Below, piece after piece: positions 31,704-40,520 of a stretch of 64,000 bases of DNA. Origin of the DNA: an uncultured Shimia sp. (GTDB lineage Bacteria; Pseudomonadota; Alphaproteobacteria; Rhodobacterales; Rhodobacteraceae); assembly GCF_947498095.1 (NCBI RefSeq), contig NZ_CANMJE010000002.1, positions 124,001 through 188,000 on the forward strand, given 5' to 3'. A program made the position numbers and the translations under genes. Within the stretch, counting starts at the first letter, position 1. The number at the start of each line of letters is the position of its first letter. Under the pieces are notes generated by a model. That model did no database searches. It saw nothing but the letters and a program-made list of their open reading frames with translations, and had not been told where the DNA came from.

Positions 31704-32138
31704 TTATTCTGCTGCTTTTTTCGTGGTGTTGAATGAGCCGAGAATTTTCTCGCCCCATTTCAGCTGTTCTTTCAGATCGTCGATGGCTTCGTTCAGCTCA
31801 TCGCGCTGTTCTTCCATGTCTTTCAGACGGGCCTGCGCCACCTCATAGGTGCGCTGCAACTGGGTCGCTTGCTGGTCGCCCATGTCGTAGAGGTCCAGCA
31901 ATTGGCGAATCTCTTCCAGTGAAAAACCAAAGCGCTTGCCGCGCAGGATCAGCTTGAGCCGTCCACGGTCGCGTTTGGTAAACAGGCGTTTCTGGCCTTC
32001 GCGGATCGGGAACAGAAGCTCTTTGGCCTCATAGAACCGCAAGGTCCGGGGCGTTACATCAAACGCGTCACACATCTCGCGGATGGTCATTGTGTCGTGG
32101 GTCATCTCATCAACCTCGTCAGTGCTGTCCACAGACAT
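31704..32138 (-). CDS. MerR family transcriptional regulator (start could be 32105)
   Basis: MTIREMCDAFDVTPRTLRFYEAKELL MerR HTH, coiled-coil C-terminus. Confidence 0.92.
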   Translation of the reverse strand: MSVDSTDEVDEMTHDTMTIREMCDAFDVTPRTLRFYEAKELLFPIREGQKRLFTKRDRGRLKLILRGKRFGFSLEEIRQLLDLYDMGDQQATQLQRTYEVAQARLKDMEEQRDELNEAIDDLKEQLKWGEKILGSFNTTKKAAE

Positions 32139-32168
32139 TTGGAAACTGATCTGTGGATTACAACATAG

Positions 32169-32233
32169 CTTTACGTTGACGTAAGTGAAACGCTACGTCA
32201 CTTTATGGTTTACGTGATGTTCGTGAAGGTAAA
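32169..32233. promoter_or_regulatory. Candidate MerR operator(s): TTACGT-TG-ACGTAA plus related ACGT-rich copies
   Basis: Perfect 6-bp arms at 32171-32184 directly upstream of the MerR gene, between -35-like TTTCAC and -10-like TATGTT on the minus strand. Confidence 0.55.
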
Positions 32234-32308
32234 GTGACGGCTTTTTGATGGTTTGCCCAATCAAAGGTAAATCTGCACAGATCTAATGCGCTTGATCGCG
32301 GGCAGGGA

Positions 32309-32401
32309 TCAGGTGTCCGGCCGAAGCCAAAGCCAGACAAGAAAGCCGATATAGGCAAACACTGTGACGTTCAAAAACGTGTCAATCAACTCACTGTTCA
32401 T
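32309..32401 (-). CDS. 30-aa single-TM miniprotein: MNSELIDTFLNVTVFAYIGFLVWLWLRPDT
   Basis: Manual translation; ATG overlaps the TGA of the BCCT gene (ATGA); below the length cutoff of the ORF track. Confidence 0.6.
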   Translation of the reverse strand: MNSELIDTFLNVTVFAYIGFLVWLWLRPDT

Positions 32402-33891
32402 GGTGCAGCCTCCTTACGCAGGGACCGCAACAGGCACATCACCAGCACCGGCACGATAAACACAAAAGCGATGGCCGATAGCGCAATGATTGAACGCACC
32501 AACGACATGTTGCCAACCAGAACCATCGCAAAACCCAGTGCGCCAAGGATCCCCCCCCAGATTGTGCGGATACGTGGTGACGGGTTTTCATCGCCACCTG
32601 TGCCGATCATCGCAAGCGTAAAGCCGGCGCTGACGACACTGGTTACAACGAACAAAAACGCAGCGATGACCGTGACTGTCCGGGTCAGCGCGTCGAGAGG
32701 AAACTTCTCAAGAAGCGCAAAGGTCGTCGCATCTAAGTTCACGCTGTTGACTGCCGAAAGGGCTCCGTCGTTTTGCAGCGCGTCAAAGAACCCTAGACCG
32801 CCAAACACCCCGAACCACAGGATCGAAAACAGGGTAGGGGCGACAATCACGCCCAGCAGAAACTCGCGGATTGTCCGTCCTCGCGAAATTCGCGCGATGA
32901 AAATCCCCACAAACGGTGACCAGGCCAACCACCAGATCATGTAGTTCAATGTCCAATCCTGAAACCAGTCAACCACGGCGCCGTCAAAGAATTCGGCGGT
33001 TGAGAACCCTGCTGGCAAGGCACCAAAAACATAACGCCCAAATCCCGACACGATGCCGTTCATGAGATACGAGGTCGGCCCAAGGATCAGCAGATAGGAC
33101 ATCAAACCGATGGCAATGATCATGGCGGCATTGGAGAGCCGGGCCATGCCGTCCCCCAGGTCCCGGCGCAGCGGAACAACAAAGGCGACACACATTGCGA
33201 TGAACACAGGAATTGTAAGCAGGCCGGGGTCGTCAACTCCGATCAGCCCGGCTAACCCGGTCTGAATCTGAAACACGCCCATCGCCAGCGAACCGGCAAG
33301 GCCAACGGCAATGGCGACGATCGACAGCAGATCAAAGAGCCAACCCATCGCCTTTACCCAACCAGCTTGGCCCAAGGCGTCAGTCAGGGGGGCACTCAGC
33401 AGCAGCGTGCGACCGCGGCGAAAGGCAAAATAGGCCACGATCAGACCGACCATCCCGTAGATCGCCCATGCGTGAAATCCCCAATTCAGATAGGTCACAA
33501 ACAGGGCATACCCAGCGGCCAGAGGATCAGCGGTGTATTGTCGGAGCTGCTCAAAATGCGTCAAGGGCTCGGCAGCGCCATAAAACAGCAACCCAACGCC
33601 CATGCCCGCGGCAAACAGCATCGCGATCCAGGCAAATGTAGAGAACTCGGGTTTTGCATCGTCCGGCCCAAGCCGAATGTTGCCAAACCGTGAAAACGCG
33701 AGAAACAGGGCGACAACCAGCAAAGCGCTGGTTTCCAGCATGATGAACCAACCGCGACTGTCAAATTGTGTGGCAACCGCCGCGGCCGCGAGGTCTCCCA
33801 ACCCTTGGGGATCCAAAATGCCCCAAGCGGCGATGGCCGCACTGATAGACAGGGCTACGATCAGCAGTGGGCTTGGTGACTTTCCGTCCAT
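32398..33891 (-). CDS. BCCT family transporter
   Basis: GMGVGLLFYGAAEPLTHF, DWTLNYMIWWLAWSPFVGIFIARISRGRT. Confidence 0.94.
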   Translation of the reverse strand: MDGKSPSPLLIVALSISAAIAAWGILDPQGLGDLAAAAVATQFDSRGWFIMLETSALLVVALFLAFSRFGNIRLGPDDAKPEFSTFAWIAMLFAAGMGVGLLFYGAAEPLTHFEQLRQYTADPLAAGYALFVTYLNWGFHAWAIYGMVGLIVAYFAFRRGRTLLLSAPLTDALGQAGWVKAMGWLFDLLSIVAIAVGLAGSLAMGVFQIQTGLAGLIGVDDPGLLTIPVFIAMCVAFVVPLRRDLGDGMARLSNAAMIIAIGLMSYLLILGPTSYLMNGIVSGFGRYVFGALPAGFSTAEFFDGAVVDWFQDWTLNYMIWWLAWSPFVGIFIARISRGRTIREFLLGVIVAPTLFSILWFGVFGGLGFFDALQNDGALSAVNSVNLDATTFALLEKFPLDALTRTVTVIAAFLFVVTSVVSAGFTLAMIGTGGDENPSPRIRTIWGGILGALGFAMVLVGNMSLVRSIIALSAIAFVFIVPVLVMCLLRSLRKEAAP

Positions 33892-33931
33892 GCGCTCATC
33901 TCCAAGGCCAAGCAAAAAACTGGGTGGGCAA

Positions 33932-34315
33932 TTACCCCGCTTCGGTTGCCTTCAAGGCCTCGGCGGTCTCATCACGAAGCGTTTTCAGCTCGTTCATGCC
34001 CTCTTCCAACTGGCGTTTTTGCTCTTCCAGTTCGGTATATTGACGGTCTGCCATCTCAATAAAGGCCTGCATCTGTGCTTCGGTGCCTTCGTGTTCATAG
34101 ATCAAGAGCCACTGGCGGATGTCTTCGAGTTTGATGCCGAATTTACGCCCGCGCATGATCAGCGTCATACGCGCCACTTCACGCGATCCAAAAAACCGAG
34201 AGCGACCCTCGCGGTCGGGTTGCAGCAGTTCGATATACTCATAGTAACGCAACGTTCTGGGCGTCACGTCGAACTTGGCACACATTTCCTTAAAGGTCAG
34301 ACGCGTATCGGACAT
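33932..34315 (-). CDS. MerR family transcriptional regulator
   Basis: MSDTRLTFKEMCAKFDVTPRTLRYYEYIELLQPDREG; start at 34315. Confidence 0.92.
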   Translation of the reverse strand: MSDTRLTFKEMCAKFDVTPRTLRYYEYIELLQPDREGRSRFFGSREVARMTLIMRGRKFGIKLEDIRQWLLIYEHEGTEAQMQAFIEMADRQYTELEEQKRQLEEGMNELKTLRDETAEALKATEAG

Positions 34316-34429
34316 TTGGCATTCTCCCTTGGGCACAAATCTATGCCGCCTTGCAGCGTGGTGCAACCGCCCCCTTGCGGTCGCGACAAAATGCGGATCA
34401 TAAAGACTGCAAGAACAACGGAGCGGGTC

Positions 34430-34855
34430 ATGAACTCCAAAAAAGCCGAAATGGCAGAACAATTCATCAGTGCGATTCCTCATTGCAAAGCGCTGGGCAT
34501 GAAGTTGACCGGTATCGGTGATGGTTTTGCCGAAATGGAGCTGCCCTATGATTTGCGCATCGTAGGCGATCCAGAGACGGGCGTGCTGCATGGCGGCGCA
34601 GTTTCGGCCCTGATGGACACCTGTTGTGGCGCCGCTGCAATGAGCCACCCCGCGTCCCCGGCGACCACCGCCACCATCGATCTGCGCATCGACTATATGC
34701 GCGCCGCGACACCCGGGCAGACCATTCGCACCCGCGCCGAATGCTATCATATCACCCGGTCTGTGGCCTTTGTGCGGGCGACGGCGCTGGATGATGACCC
34801 GGATCGTCCCGTTGCTACAGCTGCCGGTGCCTTTACGGTGGGAGGCCTGAAATGA
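34430..34855 (+). CDS. PaaI family thioesterase
   Basis: Hotdog motif GVLHGGAVSALMDTCCGAA. Confidence 0.9.
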   Translation: MNSKKAEMAEQFISAIPHCKALGMKLTGIGDGFAEMELPYDLRIVGDPETGVLHGGAVSALMDTCCGAAAMSHPASPATTATIDLRIDYMRAATPGQTIRTRAECYHITRSVAFVRATALDDDPDRPVATAAGAFTVGGLK

Positions 34856-35364
34856 GTTTCAAGCGTCCGGAACCTGTGCAGGTTGTGAAGCAGCGTCGCG
34901 ATGGCGCCCTGAACGCCTTGGTGCACGGGGTGCCATATGTGCAGTTCCTCGGGATCGAGTTTGACCGGCGGGGCGATGAGTTGACCGCATTGATGCCGTT
35001 TGACGAAAAGCTGATCGGCAATCCCATGCTGCCCGCGCTTCATGGCGGGGCCATTGCAGGGTTTCTTGAGACCACGGCCGTGATCGGACTGGCGTGGTCG
35101 GTGCTGTGGGAAGACATCGAATCCGGCAATATCGACACGGAAGAGCTGGCCATCGGGCACCTGCCACGACTGCCAAAGACCATCGACTTTAACGTTGATT
35201 ACCTACGCTCGGGTCTGCCGCGCGACGCTTATGCCCGCGCCAAGGTGAATCGGTCCGGACGCCGCTATGCTTCGGTCCATGTCGAGGCCTGGCAGGACCA
35301 ACGCGGCAAGTTGTTTGCACAGGCCACAGGCCATTTCCTGATGCCGGTCGGCGAGGATGACTGA
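34852..35364 (+). CDS. PaaI-like thioesterase
   Basis: LHGGAIAGFLETTAVIGLAW; ATGA overlap with previous gene. Confidence 0.87.
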   Translation: MSFKRPEPVQVVKQRRDGALNALVHGVPYVQFLGIEFDRRGDELTALMPFDEKLIGNPMLPALHGGAIAGFLETTAVIGLAWSVLWEDIESGNIDTEELAIGHLPRLPKTIDFNVDYLRSGLPRDAYARAKVNRSGRRYASVHVEAWQDQRGKLFAQATGHFLMPVGEDD

Positions 35365-36676
35365 CCCCAAGGCGGTCACACACGCGCGCGTTCTGAAAGT
35401 TGCCATCCCGATTGTGATCTCGAACGCCACCGTGCCCATTCTTGGTGCCGTGGACACTGGCGTTGTCGGACAGCTGGGCGAAGCCGCCCCGATCGGCGCC
35501 GTTGGCATCGGCGCGATCATCCTGACCGGCCTCTACTGGATGTTCGGGTTTCTGCGCATGGGTACCACGGGCCTCACGTCACAGGCCCATGGGGCAGGGC
35601 GCCACGGTGAAGTTTCGGCCATGTTGACCCGCGCCTTGATGCTGGGGTTTGCCGGCGCGGCGCTGATCATCGTGTTGCAATACCCGCTATTTATGCTGGC
35701 ATTCCAGCTTTCGCCTGCCAGCACCGAGGTCGAGAGCCTTGCACAGGATTACCTGCAGATCCGGGTCTTCTCGGCGCCTGCGATGATCGGGCTTTACGGG
35801 ATCACCGGCTGGCTCATTGCATTGGAACGCACCCGCGCGGTTCTGGTGCTACAGGTCTGTATGAACGGCCTCAACATCGTGCTCGACCTTTGGTTTGTGC
35901 TGGGCCTTGGCTGGGGCGTGTCCGGCGTCGCATTTGCTACGTTTCTTGCGGAATGGACAGGTCTGGCGCTAGGGCTCTGGCTGTGTCGTGATGCCTTCCT
36001 GCAACCCGCCTGGCGCGACTGGACCCGCGTGTTTGACCGCGCCCGCCTGCGCGAAGTGATGTCGGTCAACGGTGACATCATGTTGCGCAGCCTGATGTTG
36101 CAGGCGATCTTTATGTCCTTCCTTTTCCTCGGTGCCCGGTTCGGAGACGTAGCCCTTGCCGCCAATCAGGTGTTGATGCAGTTCCTGCACATCACGGCCT
36201 ATGCGCTGGACGGGTTTGCTTTTGCGGCTGAGGCGCTGGTCGGGCAGGCGCTGGGCGCTCGGGCCCGCGCCAACCTGCGTCGCGCAGCATGGCTCAGCGG
36301 TCTTTGGGGCGGGATCATGGTTGTGCTTCTTGCGCTGATTTTCGCGGTTGGCGGCGGCGCGATCATCGACATCCTCACCAAGTCAATCGAGGTCCAGTTC
36401 GAAGCGCGTGTCTACCTGCCCTACATGGTGGCCGCGCCGCTTTTAGGGGTCGCCAGTTGGATGCTCGACGGTATCTTTATTGGTGCCACTCGCACCCGCG
36501 ATATGCGCAACATGATGGCCGTGTCTTTGGTGATCTACGTGGCCGCTGTGGTGGTCCTGATACCGCCCTTCGGCAATCACGGTCTCTGGCTCGCACTGCT
36601 GATCTCATTTGTCGCGCGCGGGGTCACGTTGATGTTTCGTTACCCGGCGCTGGAACGGGCCGCTGACACCCCCTGA
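35357..36676 (+). CDS. MATE family efflux transporter
   Basis: 12-TM MATE pattern (AVDTGVVGQLG, AAEALVGQALGA). Confidence 0.93.
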   Translation: MTDPKAVTHARVLKVAIPIVISNATVPILGAVDTGVVGQLGEAAPIGAVGIGAIILTGLYWMFGFLRMGTTGLTSQAHGAGRHGEVSAMLTRALMLGFAGAALIIVLQYPLFMLAFQLSPASTEVESLAQDYLQIRVFSAPAMIGLYGITGWLIALERTRAVLVLQVCMNGLNIVLDLWFVLGLGWGVSGVAFATFLAEWTGLALGLWLCRDAFLQPAWRDWTRVFDRARLREVMSVNGDIMLRSLMLQAIFMSFLFLGARFGDVALAANQVLMQFLHITAYALDGFAFAAEALVGQALGARARANLRRAAWLSGLWGGIMVVLLALIFAVGGGAIIDILTKSIEVQFEARVYLPYMVAAPLLGVASWMLDGIFIGATRTRDMRNMMAVSLVIYVAAVVVLIPPFGNHGLWLALLISFVARGVTLMFRYPALERAADTP

Positions 36677-36727
36677 AACAAGTCCGATAGGCGAACAATT
36701 TCGCGCAATACGCACGTTTAGCTCGGT

Positions 36728-37066
36728 TCAGAGGATATCCAGCACTGCTTCGGGTGGGCGGCCCAAGGCGGCTTTGCCATTTGCCAAGACAATTGGGCGC
36801 TCGATGAGTTTTGGGCATTTTGCCATCGCCGCGATCAAGGTGTCATCGTCTGAATCCCGGCTCAATCCCAGCTCTTTGAACTCGGGCTCTTTGGGGCGCA
36901 TCATGTCGATAGCGCGCAGCCCGAGCATGTCCCGTGTGGCGCGAATTTCACCTTCCGAGGGGGTGTCTTCCAGATATTTTCGTATCGCGACGACGCCTTT
37001 TTCTTCAACAATCGCCAGAGTTTGGCGCGACTTCGAGCATCGCGGATTGTGCCAGATCGTGATCAT
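36728..37066 (-). CDS. arsC: Arsenate reductase (glutaredoxin type)
   Basis: [32 protein letters not shown]. Confidence 0.92.
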   Translation of the reverse strand: MITIWHNPRCSKSRQTLAIVEEKGVVAIRKYLEDTPSEGEIRATRDMLGLRAIDMMRPKEPEFKELGLSRDSDDDTLIAAMAKCPKLIERPIVLANGKAALGRPPEAVLDIL

Positions 37067-38121
37067 AGCCAGGCCTCTCGTTTGCTACCAACAGCCTCGG
37101 CGACACTGGCAAATCCATCCCGTTCCAACAAGGCATCCAGCCCGCGAATGACCTCTTCGGTCAGCGATAAGCCGCCAAACACCAGTGCCGTGTAAAGCTG
37201 GACCACCGACGCGCCAGCGCAGATCTTGTCATAGGCGTCGTCGGCATTGCTGATCCCGCCCACGCCGACCAATGGAATCTTGCCATCCACCAGTTTCGAC
37301 ATCTTCGCCAAAACCCGTGTCGACTTGGTGAAAAGCGGTGCGCCTGAAAGGCCGCCTGCTTCATTTCTATGTTGTGAAGACAATGCTTTACGGTCCAACG
37401 TGGTGTTGGTTGTAATGACCGCGTCCAGGCCAGAGTCCCGCGCCACCTCAGCGATTTCTTCCAGCTCTGCGTCGCTCAGATCAGGTGCGATTTTCAGGAA
37501 GACAGGCACTTTGCGTTCAAGCGCATCGCGCGTTTCCATGACACCTGCCAATAGGGCCGACAACGCTGCTTTGCCTTGCAGGTCGCGCAGTTTTTCAGTG
37601 TTTGGGGACGACACGTTCACCGTCGCAAAATCAAGGTATTTTCCACAACATTCTAAGACCTTAGCGAAATCGCCCGCGCGATCCTCGCTGTCCTTATTGG
37701 CGCCAAGGTTCAACCCGATCACCGCGTCTTTGGGCCGTTTCGCCAACCGGGCGGCAATTGGCTCCATGCCCTCGTTATTGAACCCAAACCGATTGATCGC
37801 CGCGTGATCTTCAGTCAGCCGAAATAGGCGAGGCTTGGGGTTGCCCGGTTGCGGCCGGGGTGTTGCAGCCCCCACCTCGAAGAACCCAAAACCAGCCTTA
37901 GACAGGCCATCTAAAGCGTTGGCATTCTTATCAAACCCAGCGGCAAGCCCCACGGGGTTGACCAGCGTCATTCCGGCAAATGTTGTCTTTAGGCGCGGTG
38001 ATGTGATCTGGCCCGGTGCTGGTGCGAAGCCCATTTGCAAGGCCCGGATAGCCCAGCCATGCGCGGCTTCGGGATCAATCGAGCGCAGGGCCTTCATGCC
38101 AAGAGTTTCTAAAATGCTCAT
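37063..38121 (-). CDS. pyrD: Dihydroorotate dehydrogenase (quinone)
   Basis: [49 protein letters not shown]. Confidence 0.95.
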   Translation of the reverse strand: MSILETLGMKALRSIDPEAAHGWAIRALQMGFAPAPGQITSPRLKTTFAGMTLVNPVGLAAGFDKNANALDGLSKAGFGFFEVGAATPRPQPGNPKPRLFRLTEDHAAINRFGFNNEGMEPIAARLAKRPKDAVIGLNLGANKDSEDRAGDFAKVLECCGKYLDFATVNVSSPNTEKLRDLQGKAALSALLAGVMETRDALERKVPVFLKIAPDLSDAELEEIAEVARDSGLDAVITTNTTLDRKALSSQHRNEAGGLSGAPLFTKSTRVLAKMSKLVDGKIPLVGVGGISNADDAYDKICAGASVVQLYTALVFGGLSLTEEVIRGLDALLERDGFASVAEAVGSKREAWL

Positions 38122-38459
38122 ATGCCCAGCCCTGCCGGAAACTCATGCGCTCCGTCGACCAAGGGCAGAGGTTGCGCCCATGCCACATCCTCCAGGCGTA
38201 ACACTCTGTAAAGATGCGGAAAAAGGGCCCCTCCACGCGACGGTTCCCAGACAAGTTTTTCGCCCAGATCGTCCGCTTCCAGCCCCAGAAGGAACAATCC
38301 CTCTTCAGCAGTAAAATGCTTGGCAGCAGTCTCGGCCACCTGTTCAGCCGTCGAAAAGTGGACGTAGCCATCGGTGACATCAATCGGCGCGCCTGCGGTT
38401 TCCCTGTTTGCGCGCAATTCGGCCCATTCATCGGCCCGGAATATCTTAAAAATCAGCAT
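38118..38459 (-). CDS. DUF952 family protein
   Basis: [12 protein letters not shown]...[20 protein letters not shown]. Confidence 0.88.
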   Translation of the reverse strand: MLIFKIFRADEWAELRANRETAGAPIDVTDGYVHFSTAEQVAETAAKHFTAEEGLFLLGLEADDLGEKLVWEPSRGGALFPHLYRVLRLEDVAWAQPLPLVDGAHEFPAGLGI

Positions 38460-38570
38460 GATCCCGGTGTGCCTCGCCGCGTCCGCAACGTCAAGCGACA
38501 GAAGTTTTGACTCGTGCATCAAAACAGAGTCACCATACCCTCAGACACCGACAAGAACAGGGGAGTACCA

Positions 38571-40145
38571 ATGTTTTACCGTTTTATGACGGGTGCCGCA
38601 GCCGTGGCCCTAAGCACAAGCGCAGCGATGGCAGATTATTCGCTGACCGTTCTGCACACCAACGATTTCCACGCTCGATTTGAACCCATCAGCAAATATG
38701 ACTCGGGCTGCTCGGAAGACAGCAACGCCGAAGGCAAATGCTTTGGTGGCTCGGCGCGCCTTATCACCGCCGTGGCCGATGCGCGTGCGCGTTCAAACAA
38801 TTCGATCCTCGTTGATGGCGGGGACCAGTTCCAAGGCACACTGTTTTATACCTATTACAAAGGTCAGGCTGCCGCCGAGATGATGAACAAACTGGGCTAT
38901 GACGGCATGACCGTCGGCAACCACGAGTTCGATGATGGCCCCGAAGTGCTGCGCGGGTTTATGGACGCGGTTGATTTCCCAGTTCTGATGTCAAACGCTG
39001 ACGTCAGCGGTGAAGAGCTTCTGGCGGGCAAGCTGGCAAAATCCACGGTCATTGAGCGTGGCGGAGAAAAGATTGGCCTCATTGGCCTGACCCCGGAAGA
39101 CACCGATGAGCTGGCCAGCCCCGGTCCGAATGTCACCTTTTCCGATCCGGTTGCCGCCGTTCAGGGCGAAGTCGACAAGCTGACCGAAATGGGCGTGAAC
39201 AAGATCATCGTGCTCAGCCACTCAGGCTATGGCGTTGACCAGCATGTTGCCGCCAACACAACTGGTGTGGACGTGATCGTCGGTGGCCACGACAACACAT
39301 ACCTTTCCAACACTTCGGATCGCGCCAAGGGTCCATATCCGACCATGGTCGGTAACACGGCCATCGTACAGGCCTATGCTTATGGCAAGTTCCTTGGCGA
39401 GTTGAACGTGACCTTTAATGATGCCGGAGAAATCATCGAAGCCACCGGTGAGCCGATCATCATGGATGCCTCGGTCGAAGAAGATGCGGGCACCAAGGCG
39501 CGGATTGCGGAACTTGCGGGTCCTCTGGAAGAAATTCGCCAGCGTGTCGTGGCCTCGGCAGCTGATGCGATTGAGGGCGACCGCTCGGTCTGTCGCGTTC
39601 AGGAATGCGCGATGGGCAATCTGGTGGCCGACGCCATGCTGGACCGCGTGGCCGATCAGGGCGTGACCATCGCTATTGCCAATTCGGGTGGCTTGCGCGC
39701 GTCGATTGATGCAGGCGAAGTGACAATGGGCGAAGTGCTGACCGTTCTACCGTTTCAGAACACCCTCTCGACGTTTGAGGTCTCAGGACAGACAGTCATT
39801 GACGCCTTGGAAAACGGCGTGAGCCAGGTGGAAGAAGTCAAAGGCCGGTTCCCGCAAGTTGCGGGACTGAAGTTCACCTGGGACAGTTCAAAACCTGCAA
39901 ACGAAGGCCGTGTTGCTGAAGTCATGGTAATGAAAGACGGCGCTTGGGCTCCGATTGACCCAGCTGCGACCTATATCCTGGTCTCGAACAACTATGTGCG
40001 TGGCGGAGGCGACGGCTACAAGATGTTCCGCAGCGCGGCCAATGCTTATGACTATGGTCCCGATTTGGCGGATGTCACGGCAGAGTATATGGCCAAGAAC
40101 GCACCCTATACGCCTTACACGGACGGGCGTATCTCGATGAAGTAA
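38571..40145 (+). CDS. Periplasmic bifunctional metallophosphatase/5'-nucleotidase
   Basis: Signal peptide; LHTNDFHARFEP, GGDQFQGTLF, GNHEFDDGPE, C-terminal 5'-nucleotidase domain. Confidence 0.92.
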   Translation: MFYRFMTGAAAVALSTSAAMADYSLTVLHTNDFHARFEPISKYDSGCSEDSNAEGKCFGGSARLITAVADARARSNNSILVDGGDQFQGTLFYTYYKGQAAAEMMNKLGYDGMTVGNHEFDDGPEVLRGFMDAVDFPVLMSNADVSGEELLAGKLAKSTVIERGGEKIGLIGLTPEDTDELASPGPNVTFSDPVAAVQGEVDKLTEMGVNKIIVLSHSGYGVDQHVAANTTGVDVIVGGHDNTYLSNTSDRAKGPYPTMVGNTAIVQAYAYGKFLGELNVTFNDAGEIIEATGEPIIMDASVEEDAGTKARIAELAGPLEEIRQRVVASAADAIEGDRSVCRVQECAMGNLVADAMLDRVADQGVTIAIANSGGLRASIDAGEVTMGEVLTVLPFQNTLSTFEVSGQTVIDALENGVSQVEEVKGRFPQVAGLKFTWDSSKPANEGRVAEVMVMKDGAWAPIDPAATYILVSNNYVRGGGDGYKMFRSAANAYDYGPDLADVTAEYMAKNAPYTPYTDGRISMK

Positions 40146-40168
40146 CACGTCGCTTGACCTTGCACGCC

Positions 40169-40199
40169 CTCGCCGGGAAACTGGCGGGGGCTTTTTTAC
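40169..40199 (+). terminator. Rho-independent terminator
   Basis: GCCCTCGCC-GGGAAACT-GGCGGGGGC followed by TTTTTT. Confidence 0.85.
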
Positions 40200-40208
40200 G
40201 GGGCAGGT

Positions 40209-40514
40209 ATGGATCACCCGCTGTTCGATCTTATTAATCAGAAAATTCTTCAGGCTGAAGAAGACGGCCTTTTTGACAATCTGGAAGGTGCGGGCAAACC
40301 ATTGCCTAAGGTGGATGACCCCGAAAACGCGCTTATCAACCGTCTGGTGCGCGAAAGCGGCGGTGCGCCCGAGTTCGTCTCGCTTAGCCGGGAACTGGCG
40401 GCTTTGCGCGCAGAGTTGCGTGAAACCACAGATCGCACCCGACGTCAGGACATCCTAAAAGACATGTCCATGATGGAGGCGCGGATTGAACTGGCGCGGA
40501 AATCCTATCGCTAA
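40209..40514 (+). CDS. DUF1992 (DnaJ homologue subfamily C member 28-like) protein
   Basis: DHPLFDLINQKILQAEEDGLFDNLEGAGKPL. Confidence 0.87.
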   Translation: MDHPLFDLINQKILQAEEDGLFDNLEGAGKPLPKVDDPENALINRLVRESGGAPEFVSLSRELAALRAELRETTDRTRRQDILKDMSMMEARIELARKSYR

Positions 40515-40520
40515 GACCGA

